Notes under the pieces: generated by a model | Seen by the model: only the letters and a program-made list of their open reading frames with translations | Told to the model about the DNA's origin: nothing | The model's database searches: none | Part shown: positions 1 to 11,190 of the stretch, piece after piece | Layout: each line of letters begins with the position of its first letter | Numbering within the stretch: the first letter of the stretch is position 1 | Assembly: GCF_000143415.4 (NCBI RefSeq) | Contig: NW_003314313.1 | Coordinates: 709,430-773,429 of the forward strand | DNA from: Selaginella moellendorffii | Taxonomy: Eukaryota > Streptophyta > Lycopodiopsida > Selaginellales > Selaginellaceae | Length of the DNA: 64,000 bases | Direction: 5' to 3' | Translations under genes and position numbers: made by a program

Positions 1-2318
1 TCTTCATTCATCAAGTGCTACAAAGCATTCTACATCCCACCAGCGAGCCTTTGAGTACCTGGTAGCCTATTTGACCTTGCATAGGCCAAAAACATCTATG
101 GCTGCCGTGACAAAGGCCTAGACCAAGTGTGCTGTATGTTGGTCCAGCATAGGCATGTTCTATAGCTAAGACTCTCAAAAAAATTCTTGAAACTTTGGGA
201 TGTCCTGCAAGTGGAGATGGAAGTTTGGAGACATGAGGTGGACTTGTAGTGTTGCCTTGGAATAGTAGTGAGATGCCAAGTGGGTGGTGGTTTGAAATCT
301 TGGAATCTGGAAAGTCCTAGAGGTGGTAGTCAACCATAGTGTCAGTTGCAGCTTGCGAGATAAGAGCATAGTCGTTGGTGTTGACACTATTCCACATCAT
401 GCACCTATGGTAGGCCAATGTTCAGTGTCATTCACAATGAGCAGCTGCATTACCATGCAAAAGTTGAGAAGTTTGATGCCATATGTTGCTTGGTGCTTTG
501 GTCAGGTCACCTTTTTGCTTGACCAGAGTCTTGCTTGATCCTGTACACATGTTAAAGTCCCCAAGCATTGCAATTGTGGCTTGTGTGTGGCACTGTTCGA
601 TCATGTGGGCCAGATGGTTGAAGGGGTGACTTTCATTGCCAAGAAGTAGCAGCTAACCACAATTAATTTTTAGGTGGCATTCAATTGATGCTTGAGTATA
701 TTGAAGGTCATGGAAGACTTTCTGGACTAATTGGTGTATAGCTTGTTAGACATATATGCAAATCCTGGTGTTGGACTCTCCCTCATATTTGCTCATTTTG
801 CTCAACTTACTGCTGTGATCCATTATCAGCCCTTGGACATTTCATGCTCCAATTTAGATTCGCATGTCCTGATTGAGTGGGGGCACTCCCTAGATGTGTG
901 CTCTATTTCCTTTGTGAAGCTGTCACCTATTAGCTACTCCAATAATATAGCAATTTAAAAGTGACTATATGCATAATATTTTTGCATGCAACTCAAAACA
1001 AAAAATATATGTGCACATGTGTAAATATATAATGCTCCTATACACAATCACATATGCTAATCTACTTTATTTTCCTCAAGATGTAAATTTTCCTTTAATT
1101 TGTTTAACAAAATTTATTTGTTTTTATTCTTTTCCATTTTGTAGCAATGAGCAAATAGAAGAAGCAATAAAGCAAGATTTTCATACTCAAAGTAAGTGGA
1201 AGCAATTAGGCAAAATGTGGCAACATCAGTTTTTGCCTTTTACAAGGTGAAAATAGATTTGTAGATTGGAAAACTACCTACCTTTTCAGATCCAATAACA
1301 TAAATATTTTGCTCTAGTTTGTTCTAGTCCAAAGTTTCCCCAACAATATTTGGGGATAATGATACTTTGTAGACTGGATAAGAACACAAAGTCGGCTGCT
1401 AACAAATTAACTACTAAATCTCTAACTTGAACTCCCATGCTCCTCAGTCAACCATCTTATAAAAGCAAAACTGTCCGTTGCTGAAAATTTTCCTGGTAGG
1501 CTTTTGCTTTTTGCTTTTTTGTACCAACAAATAATATCTCAGAACCAAGAGTTTCAAAGCATCGAGATGCCCGTATGGCTGCCCTTCTGAACGGACGAAG
1601 GATACGAACACGATCGTTCTCAAATAGTAGTTGTACTGTCTTCAATGTACAAACAAGTTTTCATGTTTTAAAGTGCCATGATGGAGTTCTTCTTCCTGGT
1701 AGCAAAATTTGACTCCTCTAAACTTCAGGACCGAGATGTGGCTGTTTTATATAGTTCTTCTGACCTTATGGGAACTTTTCTGGTCGACATAGAGTGGTTG
1801 TAAGTGTTGGGAGGCAGGCGTTGGAAAATTTATTGCGAAAGCTACCAGGAGACTGCTACGTTACGGATTTTTTTCCCCTGGCTGGTCTTCATTTGTGTGA
1901 AGCTGAATTTCGATCCTTGGACACTCTAGACTGGCACACTCAAGGAAGGCTACAGTCTCTTAGGTAATCTCCCAGAGATGGACGATTGATTATAGGAGAG
2001 AACAAAACTTCCACTTTCAACATTTAGCTTGAAGAGAAAAGAAGAAAAAATTATCCACCTCCCAGAGTGAACAAAAAAAAAAAAATCCTCGAGTCTGGTA
2101 AGCAGCTGCTTCTAGTTATGTTACAAAATGGACATACTTAGCTGCAGAACCTCTCTCTTGGTTTTTCTCTGACTCGATCGATCTTCTTTCGACAGCTTTT
2201 CTCGCTGCTGCTCCAGGCCCGGGCACAAACCTCAGTTTATCTGTGCTTTCCACCCCGCTCCCCCCCAGGTATTAAGAAAGTTTTTTAATTCCCATCTTTC
2301 GTGTCTCTGGATCGATCG
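1..2318. other. Intergenic DNA with no recognised gene
   Basis: All open frames here are under 95 codons and none resembles a family I recognise. The last few hundred bases are probably the 3' flank of the DnaJ gene, which is transcribed leftwards and ends at 2319. A poly-A run lies near 2070-2085. I see no RNA gene. Confidence 0.5.
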
Positions 2319-3449
2319 CTACCCTGGACCTCCACCGAGAATTTTCTTGAGCCCAGCCTTTTGTTCCAGCGATAGCCTGGGTGGAAACCTTATGTCGAAT
2401 CTAATCTTGAGAACTCCCTTCTTCCCTGGCTCCTTTGCAATCGGCATTCCTTCCTTGTGTACCACCTTCTCGTAACCCGGGTGAATTATATCTGTGATTG
2501 GTACGCTGAGAACTCTCCCGTCTAGAGTGTGGATGACTGCCGTGTATCCCGTAAGTGACTCGGAGAGTGAGATTCGCTTCACCACTATGAGGTCGTTCCC
2601 ATCGCGCTTGAAAACTTCGTGAGGTCTCTCGTCGATGACGAACACAAGGTCTGCCGGAACAACGTTTGGTTGTTCGTTGCCTTTCTCTGGGAAGGTGATC
2701 CTCGTCCCTTTTTTCCACCCGGGCTTTACATCGATCGTCAGTATCTCTTCTATGGGAGCAATCTTCCTGCAAGGCAAAGCGAGAAAGTCTCAAAAACTCT
2801 TTTTTCTTCTTCTTGAGAACAACTTACCCAGTAGAATCGACAACGTTTCTCGAGATCTTCATTTTCCTGGTGGAGCCATTGTAGAGCTCATCGAGCGTGC
2901 ACTGGAGCTTGTTCTCCACCGGCGGAGCCTTGCGGCTGGAAGTGGCTCCCTCGGCACCAAACGATCGGAAAGAATTCTCGGTGCCTCCAAATCCTCCAAA
3001 CATTCCATCAAAGGGGCTGCGACCACCGCCAGCGCGGCCACCCATGGATCCAAACGGGCTGGAACTCCCAAAAAACTCGGCAAATATGTCCTCGGCGTTC
3101 CTGGGATTGAATCTAAAGCTTCCATTCCCTTGCTGCGGTATTTGCCCCTTCAATCCCTCCTCTCCATACTGATCATACACTTGACGCTTTTGAGGATCGC
3201 TAAGAACCTTGATAAGAACAGGGAACAAAGCAAACAAAAAGAAAAGGAAAACTAGTGTAAATTGAGAGAATTGAGAAGATCTGGCCTTACCTCGTAAGCC
3301 TCGGAGATCTGCTTGAACTTGGCCTCGGCCTCCTTCTTGTTGGTGGGGTTCTTGTCCGGATGCCATTTCATGGCCAGGCGGCGGTAAGCCTTCTTAAGAT
3401 CGTCGTCGCTCGCATTCTTCCCGACCTTGAGGACGCTGTAGTAATCCAT
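2319..3449 (-). CDS. Type II (class B) DnaJ/HSP40 co-chaperone
   Basis: A cytosolic J-domain co-chaperone expected to stimulate Hsp70 ATPase activity and deliver unfolded clients. I join three exons: 3291-3449, 2828-3207 and 2766-2319. Both introns (83 and 61 bp) have GT-AG borders and the frame is kept across them, giving 328 residues. The N-terminal J domain carries HPD at residues 30-32. A Gly/Phe-rich linker follows (for example [12 protein letters not shown]), then the C-terminal peptide-binding beta domains, ending in KKILGGGPG. There is no CxxCxGxG zinc finger, so this is class B. The length matches plant DNAJB1-like proteins of about 330-350 residues. The ATG at 3449 opens the standard MDYYSVLKV start. 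The gene looks intact, with short introns, and no neighbour is functionally linked. Confidence 0.93.
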
Positions 3450-3559
3450 TGATGGAAGAGGCGGCCGAGGGCTGGCGATCGATCACAGCTCTCGCATTCT
3501 CTGGTTCCTCTCTGTGCCCGCAGCCATGGATTTGCAAACCCTACCCAGAGGTCCACCTA

Positions 3560-4302
3560 GGGTTCCAACACAAACGGAATTGCTGTTTTACCTTTTGTTT
3601 TTTCCATTTTAGGAAGTCATTTCAAAATTAATTTCTGACAATTACACTTTAGTTATTTAGTAATAAAATTATGTTTATATTGCGAATATCAGATTAATAA
3701 ATCAAGAGATAAAGAAGTAATTATTATTATTGCATTTTTTTTAACCATGAAACATCACATAACTTCATATATTTCGTAATTACAAATGAAGAAGAAGGTT
3801 GAAAATTAAAGAATGATTTAGAAAGAATGAAAATCTAACAAATTTAATTGGTACATAAGCAATAATTTTCAAATTGTCTTTAAAATTACTGAATTCTTTA
3901 TCATTTAAACTAATAAACATAATTTTCCAAGAGACTTTATCTTCAAACACTCTTCAAGAATTAAAACCACATCATTCTTAAACACACTAGTTTTATGTTT
4001 CATGGAAGGTGTTGCAAAATTTTGTATAAATAATTTATGAAATGAAATAAATGAAATATTGATGTAAGAAGCACATTTTACATTAGCAAAACTAACAGCA
4101 CACTAAAAAATAAAGTAGCACTATAGGCATATCTTACATAAAGAATAGTAGTAACATCAACATAATCACATCTTATATTTGTGAGTTATAGATATGGATT
4201 TCATTGTAGACTTAAATAATGAACACTATGGAGTAGCATTTATAAATCATAATAACACAGTCCTTTGATACCTTATACATATATACACACCACACGATAT
4301 AC
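3560..4302. other. AT-rich intergenic DNA upstream of the DnaJ gene
   Basis: Very AT-rich sequence with no frame longer than chance. The part next to 3450 must hold the DnaJ promoter. I see no other recognisable signal. Confidence 0.5.
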
Positions 4303-4529
<227 letters not shown>

Positions 4530-5408
4530 TGTGAGGGCCAAATGTACGATTACAATGCCATATACTAATATTAGCGTAGTGGGATTTTAGTAGCCGTCGG
4601 ATTGATTTCAATCCAGAGCACTCGCTCTTGTATATAAGCTAGGGTTTTTGGGCTAATTGATATATATATTTTTTATATTCCCTTTCCATATTCTAAGCAC
4701 TCACATTGGTGGAGATAAAGGGCAACTTCCACCAATAAAGGACAACTTTCATTGTCCCTGAGAAGTGTTTGAATTTAGGATTTTGGGTTTAGATTTAGCT
4801 TTTGCATCGTCTAGATTTAACTTTTTCCATTTCCTTTCTTTTGTTCTTTCCTTTCAGGATTTTAGTTTAAATCTAGCTTTTCAATTGTCTAGACCTCCCT
4901 TTCCCTTTAGTTTTTTCTCATTTCCCTTCTTTTGCTCTTTCCTTTTCATTTATCTTCATGGCAGAGTAATAATGTCCTCCTTTGAATCTAGAGTAGTAGT
5001 TAGTGCAATTGCTTGATGCCATGTAATTGCAATTGAACAACCAAACTTAGTTGATAGCAGCATTCATGGCACGTGGTACAACTTCTCATGCTCTTGGTGC
5101 CAATCCTTGCGTTTGGCCGGAGATCTTTCATAGGAATCCTAGGGATGATGTGTACCATTGGTTCAATCACTTCACAGTGATTGCCACATATCATTCTTAA
5201 GATGATGCTCAATGTTTGCGTGAGTTTTCCACGTGTCTCCAAAGGACAGCATTGTAGTGGTACAATGGTTTGAGTGCAGCCACCTGTGGGGATTAAAGTG
5301 TTCTCCTAGATGTCTTCAAACGTGCATTCAGACATGCCAATGATTATGAGAATGCCTTCCAACAATTGCATCGTCTTCGTCAAGGGCCATTTGAGTCGGT
5401 GATGCATA
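4530..5408 (+). mobile_element. Truncated Ty3/gypsy family-1 element: 5' LTR plus start of gag
   Basis: The LTR spans 4530-4705 (176 bp), beginning TGTGAGG and ending CTCACA. It has a TATATAAGC core and matches the 174-bp LTR at 38728-38901. The following TTGGTGGAGAT is a likely primer binding site and also occurs after the LTR at 28122. From about 4970 the sequence parallels the gag start at 28370-28790, with stops and frameshifts. Similarity ends near 5408, where unrelated pol sequence begins. This is a decayed 5' end, not an active element. Confidence 0.8.
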
Positions 5409-5449
5409 AATTGCTTTGTATTGTGAAATTGTGAATGGCTCATTAAATC

Positions 5450-7574
5450 AGTAATAGTGAGTGGCAAGCTCCAACATCTCGTCGCAACATTCAGTGCTTC
5501 CTCGGAATTGCAAACTTCTACCGCAAATTCATCAAGAATTATTCGAAGATCGTACTTCCACTCACCCAGCTCACTCATCTCAACAAAAATTTCAAGTGGT
5601 CTTCTGAAGCTGAAGTGCCCTTCTAGAAGCTGAATAAAGTGTTCACCTCTGCTCCTATCATTTCCTTTATCAACTTGGTAAAACAATTCTTCATTGAAGC
5701 AGATGCCTCTGATTTTGCTCTTAGATCCGTCCTCTCCCAGTTTGGCAAAGAGAACCTCCTCCATCCAGTTGCCTTCCATTCAAGAAAGTTCCTTGCTCCC
5801 GAAATCAATTACGAGATTCATGATAAAGAACTTCTCTTGATTGTGGAGTCTTTTGAAGAATGGCGACACTTCTAGTTGTGGTCTATAACGATCACAAGAA
5901 TCTCACTTATTTTCAGTCAGCTTGTGTCCTCAATTGGCTCTAAGCTCGTTGGTCCCAAGTCCTCTCACACTTCGACTTCATCATCACTTACCGGCCAGGT
6001 TCCCAACAAGGTAAGCCTGATGCCCTCTCTTGGCACTCCTATCCCTTCCAAGGGTGATCCCGAATTTGATCAACAACAACAACTCCTCATGGGCCCTGAA
6101 TGTCTGAAGATCCTGGAAGCAATACTCTACCCTACTCCAGTGGATACAAGTATCATTGATTCTGTTCTGCAACCTTACCATTGGATTCTTTGGCACAAGA
6201 CATCTTCAACCAGTTGAATGGAGGTTCTCCTTCAAGTTTTGCTGCCAGATGCGATTACGATCAATTTTCAACTCATGATGGCTTGATCTATTGGAACAAC
6301 CTCCTCTACATCCCTGCCACCAACCCAAGACTCCTCGTTCTCCAATCCTGTCATGACACTCCAGTATCTGGCCATTTTGGTACACACAAGACCGTGGAAT
6401 CACCTGCAATTGTTCCAAGAAACTGCGACATCTCCTGTATGGCCTCCTCCAGCCACTTCCAATTCCAGCTGCTCTTGAAAATCCATCTCTATGGACTTCA
6501 TCACCAACCTTCCACCATCCAATGGTTTCGATGCCATTCTTGTGGTCGTGGATCACTTCACCAAGATAGCACACTTCCTTCCATGCACCAAGATGATCAC
6601 CAATGAAGAAGCAGTTCAACTCCTCCTTAGAGAAGTTTTCAAACTTCACAGGTTTCCCGATGATATTGTAAGTGATTGTGGTCCCCAGTTCATCACCAAG
6701 TTCTGGAAGCACTTCATGGAACTCCTGAAGATAAAATGCAACTTATCTTTGGGATATCATCCTCAATTTGATGGGCAATTGGAATGAACAATTCAGACTG
6801 TCAAGCAATATCTCTAGTGCTTCATCAACTACCAGCAAGATGATTGGACACAACTCCTACCATTTGCTGAGTTCTCCTACAACAACATGGTCCACACATC
6901 CATGAAACAAACACCATTTTTCTCTCTTCAAGGCTACCATTTGCAATGAATATTCCAAGAAACCAGTACTACACCAGCCAATCCCTATGCGGAAGACTGC
7001 TCGACTCAACTTCAATGCACTCATCATGATCTGAAGCAACATTTGCTTGAGGCACAAGAACGTCACAAAATTGCCTCCAATTGACATTGCATACTGGCCA
7101 CAGAGTTCAAGGTTGGTGATCAAGTTTGGTTATTATGACGCAATATCCAGACTACTCGTCCCTTCGGTAAATTTGACTACCAACGCCTTGGTCCCTTTTG
7201 CATCTCCGCTCGCATCCATGAGGTCACATACAAGCTGGATCATCCTCTGACTATGCACCTACATCCTGTCTTTCACATTTCCCTACTAGAACCGTATGTC
7301 GCTAATGACATTCCAGGTCGCATCATTCCCGCAGCTCTAGAGATCCAGATTGATGGTTATTCAAAGTACAAAGTTGCCAAAATCCTGGACTCCAAGATCC
7401 TCTGACAGCAGCTGTACTTCCTCGTCGACTGGGTTGGCTACTCACCAAGCGATCGAACATGGAAACCTTTGAAAAATTTAACAAACTCTCCAGGTAAAAT
7501 CTCTGACTTCCACAGGTGATATCCACTCAAGCCCAGTCCAATGACTTGTGGAACTCGTCATGGAAAAGGGGGGA
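5450..7574 (+). mobile_element. Ty3/gypsy chromovirus pol remnant (RT end, RNase H, integrase, chromodomain)
   Basis: A broken pol polyprotein. From about 5490 it reads the RT thumb (CFLGIANFYRKFI), then RNase H (FIEADASDFALRSVLSQ) and the EINYEIHDKELL motif. Integrase follows (MDFITNLPPSNGFDAILVVV near 6491, then DCGPQF). The C-terminal part has HPVFHISLLEP, and a chromodomain-like end (FLVDWVGYSPSDRTW) lies near 7410-7465. Stop codons and frameshifts occur throughout, for example near 5622, 5873 and 6785. A purine-rich polypurine tract lies at 7562-7574. It is fused directly to the family-1 5' fragment on its left, so the assembly is chimeric. Confidence 0.85.
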
Positions 7575-7830
7575 TGGTACACAAAACATTCCTAAGAATA
7601 TTCCCTGTAAGATTCCAGGAATATTCCAGGTGTGCCAAAGAAGCTTCTTCAGCAAGTTCCAAGAAGCACCCCAAAATCCTTCACAAAGAAGTTTCCCCAA
7701 AATAGCCAGTGACCAAGTTCAACATACTATCTTCATTCCCGATTTAGTAAGTTCGTACTCATACCTGATTTAGCAATGTCCAGAACCTTCTAGAGCACGC
7801 TAAGGACAACTATATAAGGAGAGTTGCACC
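7575..7830 (+). mobile_element. Probable 3' LTR fragment of the chromovirus
   Basis: It directly follows the polypurine tract and begins TGGTACACAAAAC. Repeated GAATATTCC motifs and a TATATAAGG box near 7812 resemble an LTR promoter. I found no second copy in the window to define its end, so the right boundary is approximate. Confidence 0.4.
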
Positions 7831-7990
7831 CAGGGTTTTGGCATTGCTACTCGCTCTGATACCAAATTGTAAGTCACAAAATTATCCGAAGCACCTATGT
7901 CAATAAAGATCTTAACAAAGTTACCTTCAAGCTTCCCTCGGAGGGCTAGTAGATGTCGCAAACGACTCTCTACCAAAGTTGCTCATGTAA
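7831..7990 (-). mobile_element. Retroelement aspartic protease fragment
   Basis: On the minus strand this reads FIDIGASDNFVTYNLVSE, matching the D(T/S)GAS-(H/D)NFVS active-site region of plant gypsy proteases. It lies in opposite orientation to its neighbours and has no intact surrounding ORF. It is an isolated fragment. Confidence 0.55.
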
Positions 7991-8254
7991 TAAGGCCAAT
8001 TTTGGGCTTAGTCTTCTAGTCTCCAGTATAGGGTCTTCCTTCTTATACTGGATCTTGTTCTTGTACTTCTTGCTGCTCATAATCCTGTTCCTTTTCATAT
8101 TCTTGTTTAGTCATGGGCATCTTGCTGTCTTGAATACATCCATATTCCCGCTCCCTCTATCTAGGCCCGTGACGCCAAGCGGTCAAGGCAGATTGTCAGA
8201 ACCCCACTGGTCTCTACCATTCTCTTGAAGTACCTCAGTAGAAGTGGGATAGTA

Positions 8255-9566
8255 TCTCAATGGATTTTGTAATTGGATTGCCCACCACTCCACGTGGAAA
8301 TGATGTTATCTAGGTTGTTGTGGATCGATTGGCGAAAATGGCACACTTCTTCTCTGTGAAGATGATGGCTAAAGACTTCTGATCTTGCTCAGGTGTTTGT
8401 GAGAGAGCTCTTCTGTCTATATGGCTTGCCTCAGCCAATATTATTAGTGATCGTGATCCAGAGTTTACTTCGAAGTTTTGGCAGGTAGTATTCATGAAGT
8501 TAGAGACGAAGTTGAGCATAAGTAATGGTGAGCATCCACAATTTGATGGGCATATGGAATGAATGGTGTTAGAGGACATGTTGAGATCATTCATAAGAAA
8601 TCTCAAGAAGCATGCTGTTTGGGAACAGTAGTTGCGTTTGCACACAACAGTGGTTAGAATTCAACTATTGGGATGTCTCCGTTCATGGCAATGTATGGTT
8701 AAGAACCAAAGACTCTAGTGGACCTCAGCTTGTCATCGGTCAAGGTGCATCATGCTCAGCAGTTTCTGGGTCATATGCAAGAGACCTTGGAGTTGGCCAA
8801 GTTAAATATGCAACAAGATCAGGAGCGAGACAAGCGATTGGCTGATGAACATCGCCAGCACTGTGAGTTCAAGGTGGGTGACAAGGTGTTCCTCCTGACA
8901 GAAGTCTTTGAAGGGTGTCAGAAATCCCAAGCTTTCTCTTCAGTATTGTGGACCGGGACAATCTTGCATCGTGTCGGGAGCCTTGCCTACAAGTTGGACT
9001 TGCCTGCTGGAGTTAAGATGCATCCAGTCTTCCATCTAAGCCAGTTGAAGGTGTGCCTGCATTCTGGTGGTGACTTTAATCAGTCCAGATGCCAACAATC
9101 GATGTCTAAGTTAACGTCGGACCTGCTGTGGTTTTGGCCAAGTCAAATGCGCTGGAAGACTTTCCAAGAGCTGCTCATTCAGTGGAATGGTTATTCTGTT
9201 GATGGATGCTATATGGGAAACTGAGGATGATGTGAAGAGGGTGTTTCCTTCATACTCCTATGATCTAGAGAATATTTCAGAGATATGAGTGTTCATTCGT
9301 GCAGCATTCATGGAACATTCATGATCTCTTTCCTATGATGTCCTGACTGTTTGTCCTGGATTTGAGAAGCCCGTTTGTTTCTCCAGTGTAGCCGATTGCT
9401 ATGCTAAGACGCAATTGTTTGTTGTGTCTCGTTCATAGTCGTTTTCTGTGGACGGTATTTGAGATCGTCTAGCTTGGCCGTTCTCGGGACTCAAAACATG
9501 AATTCGGAAATCCGTTTGATTTCCAAGGGCGACCATTTGTTGCTCAGGTTATGAGGGAGGGGAGAA
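8255..9566 (+). mobile_element. Second gypsy chromovirus remnant: integrase C-terminus and chromodomain
   Basis: The integrase core is badly decayed. From 8718 to about 9100 a frame reads the integrase C-terminal region (ERDKRLADEHRQHCEFKVGDK, then HPVFHLSQLK). A chromodomain-like tail with AIWETEDDVKRVFP follows in another frame near 9206-9250. A polypurine tract (GGGAGGGGAGAA) sits at about 9555-9566, just before a TGACACAAC start at 9567 that may open the 3' LTR. The protein differs from the 5.4-7.5 kb element, so this is another family. Confidence 0.75.
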
Positions 9567-10736
9567 TGACACAACCTTTATGTGCTAAAGGTGGTGGTGG
9601 AATATGGAATATTTCATATGAATATTCCCTGATTCAATGAGTCTAGCCCTAAAGATGTAGGGTGGTTTGGGGCCGTATGCTCCTCCTCTGCGTGTTCGTT
9701 TCACATTTGCTTCATCGCAATCTAGCATTTTCGAGATTTCTCCAAAGGTTCCTTTTCAATTCTCCATCATGAAAAGAACAGTAATGGATCTTTAAGAGGA
9801 GACGACGGAACGAGCAGAAGAACAGCTCAGCATTCTCAAAACTGACTGGATCTGAGCTAGCTTTGCTTGTGGCTTACGGCATTTTAGCTGATAAATTATG
9901 TTCAAAAATGCAGAAAACATTAATATATATGATGATTGGCCATTTTTACTGGAGGGGTCCAACTTGGAGCTTGGGGATGTAATTCAAATTACCTTATGGG
10001 CTTGATCCAGAAGTCTGCCTAGCTCTGCTTCCATGAAATCTGATCTTATTCACAATCATCAAAAAGAGCCATTCACAAACATCAAAAGATGGTCTTCCTT
10101 ATGAATCCAGTGAATAAGAAACCTGATGTGGCCTCAATGAATTCAGAAATTTTTGTGACAGATAAAAAGTATTCCAGGTTACTTATAAAAAGTATAAAAA
10201 GTATAAACAGGTTACTTATAACAAAAGACAAGTGATTTCATTAAATGAAAACTAACTTAGAGACAGCTGGTGAAACAGAAAAGCCCTTTGTTTTAGAGAG
10301 ATTAAACAGGTGTTTATAGACAAAACATAAGATCTATCTCGCACTTCAATGTGAGGGCTGGGACCGGGCCTGACTCTTTATCATGTTCGAGCATATGGCA
10401 TGAACAGTCTAGTTTTGTCTTGCCTGTGTACAAGCCGGGGAAGAATAGAAAAATGGTAAAAATTAATAGAATACAAATACCGCAAAGTTAGTATTAATTA
10501 ATTCATGTTAATCAATCAATCAATTTATTGCAATGGTCTGCTAGGAATATTCTTAGACTAAATTATAACCGTAAACCCATTTGAGATTGTTTATTCGTAT
10601 ATTTGAGACAACAATGGGACCGTACTCATTCTTTGCCATCTACAAACTTGCACCCTGGAAACTTTGTTTTTGACATTTAACTCCTTTAAACCATGACAGT
10701 TAACCAGCTCCAGATTCATTAAGCATGGGGTTAAAC
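9567..10736. other. Probable LTR start, then AT-rich intergenic DNA
   Basis: The first few hundred bases follow a polypurine tract and may be a 3' LTR. Its end cannot be fixed without a second copy. The rest has short direct repeats such as AAAAAGTATA near 10185-10205 but no convincing gene. Confidence 0.35.
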
Positions 10737-11146
10737 ACGTTGCCAAAGCACGGTAAGATGCACGTTTGGCTCAGCAACAAGATTCTTTGTGGAAGCACCA
10801 GCGCTACAAGAGCTGAGGATTGTACCAGGTTGATTGCACACTGGCATGGTGCCACCTACCTTGGTACCCGTCCATCCACACCAAACTCACAAACACGTCT
10901 CAAAAAGTAGTCAGTACTTTTGTTGTCAAGTTATGTTTATTAGGAAAATATCTAGAAAATCGAATATAGATGTACCCGTACCATAGTCATGTCCTGGTTT
11001 GGGACCAGTGTATCATCGGGCATGTCGCGACTCGAGTCTGTGAGATATGGTGACATATATCAGATATGCGAGCCTGCTGTGAGCGTCTATCAATATATGT
11101 GGCGCACATGGGCCCAGTGTCACTATCAGGCCAGCCAAACTAGCGA

Positions 11147-11154
11147 CTGTAAAA
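11147..11154 (+). promoter_or_regulatory. Degenerate TATA box of metalloprotease copy 1
   Basis: The sequence is CTGTAAAA, 37 bp before the CTCTGCAG that precedes the ATG region. Copy 2 has CTATAAAA at the same place (43464-43471). The A-to-G change would be expected to weaken TBP binding. Confidence 0.45.
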
Positions 11155-11190
11155 CCCACTTTGCATTCGTTTCTCTGCAGATCCAAGAAA

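Noticed and set aside
1457-1645. A minus-strand frame with EILFVGTKKQ resembling ribosomal protein S2
   Set aside because: Only about ten residues look alike, with no further S2 blocks on either side.
7853-7874. A minus-strand tRNA-iMet primer binding site (TTGGTATCAGAGC) with an LTR end
   Set aside because: In the same place the minus strand encodes a protease segment (GASDNFVTYNLVSE). The match is better explained as coding sequence.
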